Source of the DNA: Haematococcus lacustris
Lineage: Eukaryota; Chlorophyta; Chlorophyceae; Chlamydomonadales; Haematococcaceae
Reading direction: 5' to 3'
Assembly (NCBI GenBank): GCA_030144725.1
Contig: JASKMD010000027.1
Span: 487,796-551,795, forward strand
Length of the DNA: 64,000 bases
A program made the position numbers and the translations under genes. Positions 1 to 11,044 of this stretch are shown here, piece after piece; the first letter of the stretch is position 1; each line of letters starts with the position of its first letter. The notes under the pieces are model-generated. The model was not told the origin of the DNA. It worked only from the letters and a program-made list of their open reading frames with translations, and did not search any database.

Positions 1-479
1 GGAGGCGGCCCTGGCAAAGGGGGTGGGCTAGGGGGTGGGGCCGGAGAGGCCTCAATGCAGGCCAACTTGGCCCCCGGGCGACGCAGGCGGACCCGAAGCG
101 CACGTGAATAGATGGCCGAAGGGGGCCGCAGGGGCAGAGGACCGAGCTGCTCTCCCTCGTCTCCAAGCTGTCCTGCCTGCTCGGGCTGCTGCCGCTTAGG
201 CACCCTGGGCACCCTGCCCTCCCGGGGCCCTGCTGACTCAGCTACAGGGCTGTCACAGGGGGCCCCCTGCGAGCTGGCTAGGCTGGTGGTGGGGCTAAGC
301 AGCCCGTAGCGGCACACCTGTGGGGACCCATGACCAAGCTGAGCAGCACGCTGCCTGCCGGCTAGCCGCGGCCTGAGCTGAGCCTCTAGATCACTATCCC
401 TACCCGCCTACTCGCCTACCCCCCTCGCCTACCCCCCTCGCCTACCCCCCTCGCCTATCCCCCTACCCGCCTACTATCC

Positions 480-1124
480 CTACCCGCAGATCCTCCTTGA
501 CCTCAGAGCTGGAACCGGACGAGGGGATGTCATACCGGCGCCGGCGAGGACCCCCTTTGGCTGGCTGGGTAGCTGACTGCGTGCTGCCTCGCCTCGACCT
601 ACACTGGGCCTCCCCCTGCCGCTCCTCCCGCCCGGCCCTCCTGTCATCCAGGGAGGGGCGCGGAGGGGCCCTGGCGGCGGTGTCAAGCCAGCGGGGAGAC
701 TGACTGGCCTGCATCTCAGCAGCTCCGCCCCTCTCTGACCCGAAACGGCTGCCCATCCCGGAAGAAGAAACGGTCTCCTGCACTGGAAAAGATGGACTGA
801 GCCTACACCCGTGCCCTGCCTTGGCCAAGGGGCGGTGGGGCCCGCTACCTCGGCGTCCACGGGGTCAAGGGAGGGAGGGCTGGCGGAAGGTTCCGCACCC
901 ACCCACTGCCCGGCTGCTGCTAGACCCTTGGCTGTGGAAGCTCTCAGCTTGTTAGCTGCGAGCTTGCCCTCGGAGGCCAGAACCGCGCCCTTAGTGAGGG
1001 CCTTCACCAGCAGCCCCAAGTGCCCTGGGCAGCGCGGAGAGGCTTGTGGGGGAAAACTGGGAGGGGAACCCATGGCGATAGACCCCTCAAGAGCCCCGTG
1101 ACGGGCAACGGGAGGACTTAACAA
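480..1124 (-). pseudogene. Possible LINE ORF1-like remnant (also at 3032-3676 and 5584-6228)
   Basis: A 214-codon ORF present in each tandem copy, rich in Pro, Arg, Gly and Ala, with a helical-looking patch (LLVKALTKGAVLASEGK). An overlapping frame (463-828) has RRRRYDIPSSGSSSEVKED, which reads like a basic, disordered protein segment. In the head-to-tail array this segment lies upstream of the next endonuclease, where LINE ORF1 would sit. No RRM or zinc knuckle is visible, so the ORF1 label is inference from position only. Confidence 0.3.
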
Positions 1125-1628
1125 GGGGGGAGGAGCTGCCCAAAGGGTTTAGAGGGGGCCAGAGAGCAGACGTGTGGGAAGAGGTGTGAGGGGGGGGAGC
1201 GCGGGGCGGGGCGGGACAAAGCAAGACGCATGCGCCACCCGGGCCCCCTCATCCCCAGCCGTGCCAGCCCCAACTGAGGTGCGCTGGAGGGGGGGGTGGA
1301 CAACTCAGGCAGGGTGAGGGCCCCGGGATGTAGGGCTGTGCTGCTGTCGCTGCTGCTGAGCCAACCTCAGCCTCCCCCTCTCGCTCCACCCGCATTAGCT
1401 GCCGCACGAGGTGCGCCCTGGCCGCTGCCGCCGCCTTCTCCCTGCGCTGCCGCAGATCACGCTGCGCTCGGCGTTGGACCCGCAGGAACTGTTGGGCGCG
1501 CCTGGCCAGGCCCTGCTTGAGGCGGGCCCACCTAGCGCTGTGCCCATCCCTGGGCAGCCCCAGCTGACTCGCAGCCTCGTTGTGTTGTGCCTCCGCCTGT
1601 AGGGAAGACCTTGAGGCAGTCTAGGAGG

Positions 1629-2486
1629 TCAGGATTGTCGAGGTGGGCGGGGTGCAGCGCCAGGGAGCGGGGACGATGAGAGGCAGGTCGGGGGGCACAC
1701 AGCCTCAGATACGGGCCGGTGGTCGGTGGGCAGCCCCTGGATGGCGCTGTCCATCTGCCACTGCACCAACTCCTCTGAGATGTACCACCGATCGACGCGC
1801 GCACCCGTCTGCCAACGCTCGCTGAAGTGGGTGAGGTCTCTCTTGGAGGGGTGCAAATGACGCCACGGGTCCACCAGACCCCGCTCACCCACCAGCTGCC
1901 GCAGCTGCTCCGCCCCCTGGCCCCGGCTGCCCACCCAGGCCTCCCCATGCTGCGAGCTCTGCGGGATGCCCACTCTGTCCGCTGGGGCCAGGATACAGTT
2001 GAGGTCGCCTCCCATGAGGAGTACGCGGCGGTCGGCGGCTGGCGGGAGGCAAGCAGGAAGGCACTATGCGTAGAACGCTGGCCGCTCTGCCTGCTGCGCC
2101 GGGCGGACACGCACACAAGGAACATTGGTCTGCCTGCCAGCTCCCCGTCCACCCGCAGCACCCGCCCGTGGGCCCCCTCTTCCTGCAGCTGCACCTGGGT
2201 GCACCTCTGGAGGATGGTGGAGGGCTTGACCAACACCAGGCAGCCCTGGGAACTGCCGGTGCCGGGGGGTGTAGAACCACTGCCCTGGTCAGGCGGGCTT
2301 GGCCCCTGAACTGGTTTCTGCCCACTGCCACACGCTCTCCGCCCTATGACACTTTTGAAAGAACACCACCTGCGCCGGGCTGTCAGCGGCCCAGTCTAGC
2401 AGGGCCTGCAGCTTGTGAGGTTGGGCAAGGCCCTGCACGTTGAGGGTGACTGCCATGAACTTGGCAGCTACACGTGGGCGTTGCAT
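1629..2486 (-). pseudogene. LINE apurinic-type endonuclease (EEP fold), frameshifted, copy 1
   Basis: In non-LTR retrotransposons this domain nicks target DNA to prime reverse transcription. Pieces of one domain lie in successive frames. The N-terminal strand (TLNVQGL, then KLQALLDW and VVFFQKCHR) ends near 2289. A middle part (GRVLRVDGELAGRPMFLVCV) lies around 2080-2180. The C-terminal half (1629-2015) has GGDLNCIL, RVDRWYIS and TDHRPVS, matching the family's GDFN and SDHRP motifs. The normal catalytic glutamate of the LQE motif appears as lysine (FFQK). Because the pieces need frame changes and that residue is lost, this is a dead copy. A charged linker (about 1330-1600) follows, as expected between endonuclease and RT, but no RT is seen. 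Confidence 0.8.
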
Positions 2487-4180
2487 GGCTAGTCCTGGCT
2501 CGTCCTCGCGCGGGCTACGCGTGTGTGGAGGAGGGTGGGTGGGCTAGGAAGGGGAGGCGGCCCTGGCAAAGGGGGTGGGCTAGGGGGTGGGGCCGGAGAG
2601 GCCTCAATGCAGGCCAACTTGGCCCCCGGGCGACGCAGGCGGACCCGAAGCGCACGTGAATAGATGGCCGAAGGGGGCCGCAGGGGCAGAGGACCGAGCT
2701 GCTCTCCCTCGTCTCCAAGCTGTCCTGCCTGCTCGGGCTGCTGCCGCTTAGGCACCCTGGGCACCCTGCCCTCCCGGGGCCCTGCTGACTCAGCTACAGG
2801 GCTGTCACAGGGGGCCCCCTGCGAGCTGGCTAGGCTGGTGGTGGGGCTAAGCAGCCCGTAGCGGCACACCTGTGGGGACCCATGACCAAGCTGAGCAGCA
2901 CGCTGCCTGCCGGCTAGCCGCGGCCTGAGCTGAGCCTCTAGATCACTATCCCTACCCGCCTACTCGCCTACCCCCCTCGCCTACCCCCCTCGCCTACCCC
3001 CCTCGCCTATCCCCCTACCCGCCTACTATCCCTACCCGCAGATCCTCCTTGACCTCAGAGCTGGAACCGGACGAGGGGATGTCATACCGGCGCCGGCGAG
3101 GACCCCCTTTGGCTGGCTGGGTAGCTGACTGCGTGCTGCCTCGCCTCGACCTACACTGGGCCTCCCCCTGCCGCTCCTCCCGCCCGGCCCTCCTGTCATC
3201 CAGGGAGGGGCGCGGAGGGGCCCTGGCGGCGGTGTCAAGCCAGCGGGGAGACTGACTGGCCTGCATCTCAGCAGCTCCGCCCCTCTCTGACCCGAAACGG
3301 CTGCCCATCCCGGAAGAAGAAACGGTCTCCTGCACTGGAAAAGATGGACTGAGCCTACACCCGTGCCCTGCCTTGGCCAAGGGGCGGTGGGGCCCGCTAC
3401 CTCGGCGTCCACGGGGTCAAGGGAGGGAGGGCTGGCGGAAGGTTCCGCACCCACCCACTGCCCGGCTGCTGCTAGACCCTTGGCTGTGGAAGCTCTCAGC
3501 TTGTTAGCTGCGAGCTTGCCCTCGGAGGCCAGAACCGCGCCCTTAGTGAGGGCCTTCACCAGCAGCCCCAAGTGCCCTGGGCAGCGCGGAGAGGCTTGTG
3601 GGGGAAAACTGGGAGGGGAACCCATGGCGATAGACCCCTCAAGAGCCCCGTGACGGGCAACGGGAGGACTTAACAAGGGGGGAGGAGCTGCCCAAAGGGT
3701 TTAGAGGGGGCCAGAGAGCAGACGTGTGGGAAGAGGTGTGAGGGGGGGGAGCGCGGGGCGGGGCGGGACAAAGCAAGACGCATGCGCCACCCGGGCCCCC
3801 TCATCCCCAGCCGTGCCAGCCCCAACTGAGGTGCGCTGGAGGGGGGGGTGGACAACTCAGGCAGGGTGAGGGCCCCGGGATGTAGGGCTGTGCTGCTGTC
3901 GCTGCTGCTGAGCCAACCTCAGCCTCCCCCTCTCGCTCCACCCGCATTAGCTGCCGCACGAGGTGCGCCCTGGCCGCTGCCGCCGCCTTCTCCCTGCGCT
4001 GCCGCAGATCACGCTGCGCTCGGCGTTGGACCCGCAGGAACTGTTGGGCGCGCCTGGCCAGGCCCTGCTTGAGGCGGGCCCACCTAGCGCTGTGCCCATC
4101 CCTGGGCAGCCCCAGCTGACTCGCAGCCTCGTTGTGTTGTGCCTCCGCCTGTAGGGAAGACCTTGAGGCAGTCTAGGAGG

Positions 4181-5038
4181 TCAGGATTGTCGAGGTGGGC
4201 GGGGTGCAGCGCCAGGGAGCGGGGACGATGAGAGGCAGGTCGGGGGGCACACAGCCTCAGATACGGGCCGGTGGTCGGTGGGCAGCCCCTGGATGGCGCT
4301 GTCCATCTGCCACTGCACCAACTCCTCTGAGATGTACCACCGATCGACGCGCGCACCCGTCTGCCAACGCTCGCTGAAGTGGGTGAGGTCTCTCTTGGAG
4401 GGGTGCAAATGACGCCACGGGTCCACCAGACCCCGCTCACCCACCAGCTGCCGCAGCTGCTCCGCCCCCTGGCCCCGGCTGCCCACCCAGGCCTCCCCAT
4501 GCTGCGAGCTCTGCGGGATGCCCACTCTGTCCGCTGGGGCCAGGATACAGTTGAGGTCGCCTCCCATGAGGAGTACGCGGCGGTCGGCGGCTGGCGGGAG
4601 GCAAGCAGGAAGGCACTATGCGTAGAACGCTGGCCGCTCTGCCTGCTGCGCCGGGCGGACACGCACACAAGGAACATTGGTCTGCCTGCCAGCTCCCCGT
4701 CCACCCGCAGCACCCGCCCGTGGGCCCCCTCTTCCTGCAGCTGCACCTGGGTGCACCTCTGGAGGATGGTGGAGGGCTTGACCAACACCAGGCAGCCCTG
4801 GGAACTGCCGGTGCCGGGGGGTGTAGAACCACTGCCCTGGTCAGGCGGGCTTGGCCCCTGAACTGGTTTCTGCCCACTGCCACACGCTCTCCGCCCTATG
4901 ACACTTTTGAAAGAACACCACCTGCGCCGGGCTGTCAGCGGCCCAGTCTAGCAGGGCCTGCAGCTTGTGAGGTTGGGCAAGGCCCTGCACGTTGAGGGTG
5001 ACTGCCATGAACTTGGCAGCTACACGTGGGCGTTGCAT
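4181..5038 (-). pseudogene. LINE endonuclease region, frameshifted, copy 2
   Basis: Second tandem copy, with the same frame breaks and the same FFQK substitution as copy 1. I see no difference that would restore function. Confidence 0.8.
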
Positions 5039-6731
5039 GGCTAGTCCTGGCTCGTCCTCGCGCGGGCTACGCGTGTGTGGAGGAGGGTGGGTGGGCTAGG
5101 AAGGGGAGGCGGCCCTGGCAAAGGGGGTGGGCTAGGGGGTGGGGCCGGAGAGGCCTCAATGCAGGCCAACTTGGCCCCCGGGCGACGCAGGCGGACCCGA
5201 AGCGCACGTGAATAGATGGCCGAAGGGGGCCGCAGGGGCAGAGGACCGAGCTGCTCTCCCTCGTCTCCAAGCTGTCCTGCCTGCTCGGGCTGCTGCCGCT
5301 TAGGCACCCTGGGCACCCTGCCCTCCCGGGGCCCTGCTGACTCAGCTACAGGGCTGTCACAGGGGGCCCCCTGCGAGCTGGCTAGGCTGGTGGTGGGGCT
5401 AAGCAGCCCGTAGCGGCACACCTGTGGGGACCCATGACCAAGCTGAGCAGCACGCTGCCTGCCGGCTAGCCGCGGCCTGAGCTGAGCCTCTAGATCACTA
5501 TCCCTACCCGCCTACTCGCCTACCCCCCTCGCCTACCCCCCTCGCCTACCCCCCTCGCCTATCCCCCTACCCGCCTACTATCCCTACCCGCAGATCCTCC
5601 TTGACCTCAGAGCTGGAACCGGACGAGGGGATGTCATACCGGCGCCGGCGAGGACCCCCTTTGGCTGGCTGGGTAGCTGACTGCGTGCTGCCTCGCCTCG
5701 ACCTACACTGGGCCTCCCCCTGCCGCTCCTCCCGCCCGGCCCTCCTGTCATCCAGGGAGGGGCGCGGAGGGGCCCTGGCGGCGGTGTCAAGCCAGCGGGG
5801 AGACTGACTGGCCTGCATCTCAGCAGCTCCGCCCCTCTCTGACCCGAAACGGCTGCCCATCCCGGAAGAAGAAACGGTCTCCTGCACTGGAAAAGATGGA
5901 CTGAGCCTACACCCGTGCCCTGCCTTGGCCAAGGGGCGGTGGGGCCCGCTACCTCGGCGTCCACGGGGTCAAGGGAGGGAGGGCTGGCGGAAGGTTCCGC
6001 ACCCACCCACTGCCCGGCTGCTGCTAGACCCTTGGCTGTGGAAGCTCTCAGCTTGTTAGCTGCGAGCTTGCCCTCGGAGGCCAGAACCGCGCCCTTAGTG
6101 AGGGCCTTCACCAGCAGCCCCAAGTGCCCTGGGCAGCGCGGAGAGGCTTGTGGGGGAAAACTGGGAGGGGAACCCATGGCGATAGACCCCTCAAGAGCCC
6201 CGTGACGGGCAACGGGAGGACTTAACAAGGGGGGAGGAGCTGCCCAAAGGGTTTAGAGGGGCCAGAGAGCAGACGTGTGGGAAGAGGTGTGAGGGGGGGG
6301 AGCGCGGGGCGGGGCGGGACAAAGCAAGACGCATGCGCCACCCGGGCCCCCTCATCCCCAGCCGTGCCAGCCCCAACTGAGGTGCGCTGGAGGGGGGGGT
6401 GGACAACTCAGGCAGGGTGAGGGCCCCGGGATGTAGGGCTGTGCTGCTGTCGCTGCTGCTGAGCCAACCTCAGCCTCCCCCTCTCGCTCCACCCGCATTA
6501 GCTGCCGCACGAGGTGCGCCCTGGCCGCTGCCGCCGCCTTCTCCCTGCGCTGCCGCAGATCACGCTGCGCTCGGCGTTGGACCCGCAGGAACTGTTGGGC
6601 GCGCCTGGCCAGGCCCTGCTTGAGGCGGGCCCACCTAGCGCTGTGCCCATCCCTGGGCAGCCCCAGCTGACTCGCAGCCTCGTTGTGTTGTGCCTCCGCC
6701 TGTAGGGAAGACCTTGAGGCAGTCTAGGAGG

Positions 6732-7590
6732 TCAGGATTGTCGAGGTGGGCGGGGTGCAGCGCCAGGGAGCGGGGACGATGAGAGGCAGGTCGGGGGGCA
6801 CACAGCCTCAGATACGGGCCGGTGGTCGGTGGGCAGCCCCTGGATGGCGCTGTCCATCTGCCACTGCACCAACTCCTCTGAGATGTACCACCGATCGACG
6901 CGCGCACCCGTCTGCCAACGCTCGCTGAAATGGGTGAGGTCTCTCTTGGAGGGGTGCAAATGACGCCACGGGTCCACCAGACCCCGCTCACCCACCAGCT
7001 GCCGCAGCTGCTCCGCCCCCTGGCCCCGGCTGCCCACCCAGGCCTCCCCATGCTGCGAGCTCTGCGGGATGCCCACTCTGTCCGCTGGGGCCAGGATACA
7101 GTTGAGGTCGCCTCCCATGAGGAGTACGCGGCGGTCGGCGGCTGGCGGGAGGCAAGCAGGAAGGCACTATGCGTAGAACGCTGGCCGCTCTGCCTGCTGC
7201 GCCGGGGCGGACACGCACACAAGGAACATTGGTCTGCCTGCCAGCTCCCCGTCCACCCGCAGCACCCGCCCGTGGGCCCCCTCTTCCTGCAGCTGCACCT
7301 GGGTGCACCTCTGGAGGATGGTGGAGGGCTTGACCAACACCAGGCAGCCCTGGGAACTGCCGGTGCCGGGGGGTGTAGAACCACTGCCCTGGTCAGGCGG
7401 GCTTGGCCCCTGAACTGGTTTCTGCCCACTGCCACACGCTCTCCGCCCTATGACACTTTTGAAAGAACACCACCTGCGCCGGGCTGTCAGCGGCCCAGTC
7501 TAGCAGGGCCTGCAGCTTGTGAGGTTGGGCAAGGCCCTGCACGTTGAGGGTGACTGCCATGAACTTGGCAGCTACACGTGGGCGTTGCAT
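6732..7590 (-). pseudogene. LINE endonuclease region, frameshifted, copy 3
   Basis: Third tandem copy. An extra G near 7205 changes which frames are joined and creates a longer minus-strand ORF (6635-7435). That ORF mixes frames and does not give a continuous endonuclease. The GGDLNCIL to TDHRPVS segment (6732-7118) is intact. Confidence 0.78.
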
Positions 7591-7985
7591 GGCTAGTCCT
7601 GGCTCGTCCTCGCGCGGGCTACGCGTGTGTGGAGGAGGGTGGGTGGGCTAGGAAGGGGAGGCGGCCCTGGCAAAGGGGGTGGGCTAGGGGGTGGGGCCGG
7701 AGAGGCCTCAATGCAGGCCAACTTGGCCCCCGGGCGACGCAGGCGGACCCGAAGCGCACGTGAATAGATGGCCGAAGGGGGCCGCAGGGGCAGAGGACCG
7801 AGCTGCTCTCCCTCGTCTCCAAGCTGTCCTGCCTGCTCGGGCTGCTGCCGCTTAGGCACCCTGGGCACCCTGCCCTCCCGGGGCCCTGCTGACTCAGCTA
7901 CAGGGCTGTCACAGGGGGCCCCCTGCGAGCTGGCTAGGCTGGTGGTGGGGCTAAGCAGCCCGTAGCGGCACACCTGTGGGGACCC

Positions 7986-8909
7986 ATGACCAAGCTGTTT
8001 AAACTCACTGGCACACACCTCAACATGTCTACTGCCAACCACCCACAGACAGACGGCCAGACCGAGCGTGCTAACCGCACTCTCGAGGACATGCTCCGCA
8101 ACTATGTATCACCACACCATGACGATTGGGACCAGCATCTTACAGCTGCTGAGTTTGCATACAATGCATCTGTCCAGGCAAGCACAGGGTACACCCCATT
8201 CCGCCTCAACTCTGGACAAGAACCATACACACCACTGACATTGTCTGTGCCGCCTCCTGCGGTACAAGGCGACAGTGAGTCAGCATCAGGCTTCCTTGAG
8301 CGCATGGCACATGACATCGCATCTGCTACACACAACCTTGTGAAAGCACAAGAGCGACAAACCACCAATGCCAACAATCAGCGTAGAGATCACACTTTCA
8401 AAGTAGGCAACATGGTCTACCTGGCTCACTCCTTCTTTGCTCACACACAACCAGCGAATGCCACCGCTGAGAATGCAACACGCAAGTTTTTACCCAGGCA
8501 ACATGGTCCTTTCAAGGTCCTGGAGGTTGTCACACCAGTAGCTTTAAAATTGCAATTTCCACCTGCATGGAGCACCATGCATCCTGTTGTGCATGTTTCG
8601 CACATCAAGGTGCACAATGATGGCTCAGCAGAGTTTCCCACTCGCAATCCTAACCCACCGCCAGAACCAGAGATCATAAATGGCGAGGAGCATTTTGAAG
8701 TACAAGAGATTCGCAACCACCGCTTTGTGCGAGGCAAGCTGCAATTGCAGGTCAAGTGGTTGGGTCACCCCGATCACGAGAACAGCTGGCTACCTTTGGA
8801 GCATTTACAACAAGATCTTACCAAGACGTTTCTCAAGAAGATCATGAAGGCGTATGCAATTCGTACAAACCAGCCCAAGAGATGGACTCAGCCTGCTGCT
8901 CGTGCTTAG
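7986..8909 (+). pseudogene. pol: Ty3/gypsy integrase C-terminal part with chromodomain, 5'-truncated
   Basis: The 307-codon stretch is the end of a chromovirus-type pol. STANHPQTDGQTERANRTLE (residues 15-34) is the end of the DDE integrase core and holds only the third catalytic residue, E27. The zinc-binding H2C2 region and both catalytic aspartates are missing. A typical C-terminal domain follows, then a chromodomain at about 236-285 (FEVQEIRNHR, LQVKWLGHPDHENSWLP), which in this clade steers integration to chromatin marks. The ATG at 7986 belongs to the 12 bases shared with the LINE unit, so it is a junction effect and not a real start. A polypurine tract and LTR follow 86 bp after the stop, as at a normal element 3' end. 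Confidence 0.9.
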
Positions 8910-8980
8910 CTTGTTCTGCTTGTGCATGCCTGTCTGCCTGTTTGCTTGTTCATCTGACCCGCTCCGGGACGGAGCTTTTC

Positions 8981-8994
8981 GGAGTGGGGGAGAG
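8981..8994 (+). promoter_or_regulatory. Polypurine tract of the Ty3/gypsy element
   Basis: The run GGAGTGGGGGAGAG lies directly before the LTR start (TGTAAC). In LTR retrotransposons this RNA segment resists RNase H and primes plus-strand DNA synthesis. Confidence 0.75.
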
Positions 8995-9374
8995 TGTAAC
9001 AGTGCTGATTTAAAGACAGGATGAACGGCAGGATTCTTTATTTTGCATGAGCATGCGTGGATGTTTTCTTGCAACGTTGCACATGACTAACGTGACAGAT
9101 GGCAACGTGGCAAAAGGGTATGAGATAGTGTGAAGTGTCTCTTCTTAAGCTGACTCTGGCATAATTCTGTAAGCATTGTCCGGAGCTCAACTCTGCCTCA
9201 ACCGCTTGCCGTCAGTCCAGGAATCCCAAGACTCTCGCCTGCGCCACCACAGAGTATGTGAAGTGCTCTCAGTAGCAGCAGTAGCTGCAACCCTCAGCTT
9301 TGCAAACCAGCCGCAGCTGTAGTTTGAATAAGCCGCCAGCCATGCATTCTAACAAATCTAAGCCGACTCTTACA
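8995..9374 (+). repeat. LTR of Ty3/gypsy element 1 (380 bp)
   Basis: It starts TGTAACAG and ends CTCTTACA, so the termini TGTAA/TTACA are inverted repeats as in LTRs. A polypurine tract lies on its left and a primer-binding-like site two bases to its right. Only one copy is present in the window. It serves as the 3' LTR of the integrase fragment on the left and the 5' LTR of the gag-pol on the right. No second LTR is available for a divergence estimate. Confidence 0.82.
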
Positions 9375-9376
9375 TT

Positions 9377-9394
9377 TGGTTTCCCCGGTTCGAT
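9377..9394 (+). promoter_or_regulatory. Primer-binding site, element 1
   Basis: TGGTTTCCCCGGTTCGAT begins two bases after the LTR end. The leading TGG is the complement of a tRNA CCA end. I cannot assign the tRNA. The first eight bases equal those of element 2 at 61424. Confidence 0.6.
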
Positions 9395-9406
9395 TATCCC
9401 TGTGCA

Positions 9407-10078
9407 GTGAGCGCTGTCAACAACGCCGCCGCGCATCCCGACGCTTTACTAACCGTCGAGGAACTTTTGCGCGACGAGCCAGCGACCCAGTCGACCCCAG
9501 CAGCTGGAGCAGCCGTCCCAGCCGAACCCATCAATCGTTCGGGACGAGTTCGCATACCGGCCCCACCTGAGGCCGTGTCTGCACCACCGCGGTTTGCACC
9601 GCGCGACCCACCTCAGAATCCCCACCACCGCCCTAACACGGCGTGCTCATCTGTAGTGCATTGTGCTGAATGTGCTAAACACAAGGCAGCAGCGAAGCAT
9701 TTGCACGCCTTGAACCTGCAATTGCAAGCGGAGAACGATAGGTTGTTCAACTTGTTGCAACATCGCACTACCACGGCGCCTCAGCCAGGACATCACCCAG
9801 TAGCATACCTGCCTTACCAGCAGAGCCCACACCCGCATCAGGTGCACTTTGCTGCGCCTGTACCAGCAGTTCATTTCGCACCACCCGCAGTACCTGCGGA
9901 GCTGCCGCACTATTTCCTGCAAGCACCTCCTCCACAAGCACCTCCTGTGCACTTCTACACACCACGGCTTAGCCTGCCAGCCCCAGCACCTCAGCCTGAG
10001 CCTCCACTTAGCCACAACGCACAGTGCGCACTACGCCGTAAGGCAGCCAAGGCAGCCAGGGTAGTCCCACAGGCATAA
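9407..10078 (+). CDS. gag: Leader ORF / N-terminal Gag region, element 1
   Basis: A stretch open for 223 codons after the primer site, with no clear ATG at its start (it begins at a GTG codon and the frame is open back into the LTR). The product would be Pro/Ala/His-rich, with a short coiled-coil-like segment (HALNLQLQAENDRLFNLLQ) around residues 102-120. It ends in TAA at 10076. It is in the same frame as the recognisable Gag that begins 12 bases later at ATG 10091. It is either a separate small ORF before gag or the N-terminal part of Gag cut off by a stop. No domain is recognised. Confidence 0.5.
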   Translation: MSAVNNAAAHPDALLTVEELLRDEPATQSTPAAGAAVPAEPINRSGRVRIPAPPEAVSAPPRFAPRDPPQNPHHRPNTACSSVVHCAECAKHKAAAKHLHALNLQLQAENDRLFNLLQHRTTTAPQPGHHPVAYLPYQQSPHPHQVHFAAPVPAVHFAPPAVPAELPHYFLQAPPPQAPPVHFYTPRLSLPAPAPQPEPPLSHNAQCALRRKAAKAARVVPQA

Positions 10079-10090
10079 GCAGTCCACATC

Positions 10091-11044
10091 ATGGAGACTG
10101 AGCACGGTCCCCAAACAGCCATGGCTACATTGCTGCAGACACTGAATGCTGTTGGAGTGGAGATGACTCGTGTTGTATCTAGCAACCATGCTCTGGCCAC
10201 TTCTGTAGGAGGTCGTAGTTCTGCACCTGCTGGTATCATCAAACTAGCATAGATTAAGGAGTATGATGGTAGGGGAGATGTCAACAGCTTTCTGTTTCAG
10301 GTGGAGGACGTGTACTCGTTGTTTCCTAACCTGAGTGATGAGCAAAAGATAGTTTCTGCCTCTGTAAGACTGACTGGCCTGGCTCAATCATGGTACCGCT
10401 CAGCACGGGCCGACACCACCCTGACATGGGAGAGCTTCAAGACAGGGTTGAAGGCAGCTTTTAGGTCTAAGTCAGAAGCAGCTAAAGCACGAGACATCTT
10501 ACATGACGCCAAGCAGAAGCACAACCAGACAGCTCTGTCCTTTGCCACACATCTTAGGGGCCTGTTCCTGCAGATTCCTAACATCACTGATGATGAGCAG
10601 CTTGACCGCTTTAGGCGAGGCCTGCACCCTGCACTACGTGCCATGGTAGACGTCCAGCTCCCTGACACCTTCGACAAAGCTGTGAACATAGCTGTAGCGC
10701 ATGACTCGGCATACAGAGACGCAGGAGTATCCACAGCGACGCCAATGCAGTTAGGCGCCCTGTTCACGACAGCACCACCGCGAGGTCGCCACTTCGCGAG
10801 CAGGCAACACACACCCAGCAGTGCACCCAGCTCCACAGCTGAGAATCGCTCCCGTCCTGCTACACACGCTAGTGAACCGTGGCGAAAGCTGACGCCCGAG
10901 GAAAGAGAGCAGTACCACAAAAACAACCGGTGCACCTACTGCCGAGAGCATGGGCACGTTATCAGCGACTGCAAACGCCCTGGCCGCAAACCCATCATTG
11001 AAAAAAATAGCTACCGCGGCAGTACACTGCCGCGAGGACACTAG
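10091..11044 (+). pseudogene. gag: Gag of Ty3/gypsy element 1, interrupted by one in-frame TAG
   Basis: Gag forms the virus-like particle and packages element RNA. From ATG 10091 the frame reads 53 codons to a TAG at 10250-10252. It then continues directly with the conserved Gag core (IKEYDGRGDVNSFLFQ, then GLAQSWYRSA and the FRRGLHPAL region). The C-terminus has a CCHC zinc knuckle, [14 protein letters not shown] (CX2CX4HX4C), for nucleic acid binding. Coding sense on both sides of the TAG marks it as a nonsense change or a read-through site. The end overlaps the pol frame by 95 bases. Pol is in the +1 frame, so a +1 shift would be needed for a Gag-Pol fusion. Confidence 0.82.

Larger units (their letters stand above)
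1..7997. repeat. 2552-bp tandem array (3 full copies + partial 4th) of a LINE fragment
   Basis: The unit repeats at an exact 2552-bp spacing: 1-2552, 2553-5104, 5105-7656 and a partial copy 7657-7997. Copies are nearly identical. Copy 3 differs by one missing G near 6257, one extra G near 7205 and a G-to-A at 6930. Each unit contains, read on the minus strand, a proline/arginine-rich segment, a LINE-type endonuclease region and a charged linker. It also has a short run of CCTACCCCCCTCG-type repeats (410-470 in copy 1). No reverse transcriptase is visible, so this is amplification of a LINE 5' part rather than of whole elements. The array begins before the window. It ends where it meets integrase sequence. 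Confidence 0.93.

Noticed and set aside
8996..9374. Target-site duplication around the element 1 LTR
   Set aside because: The LTR is internal between two element parts, so no host flank is present to compare.
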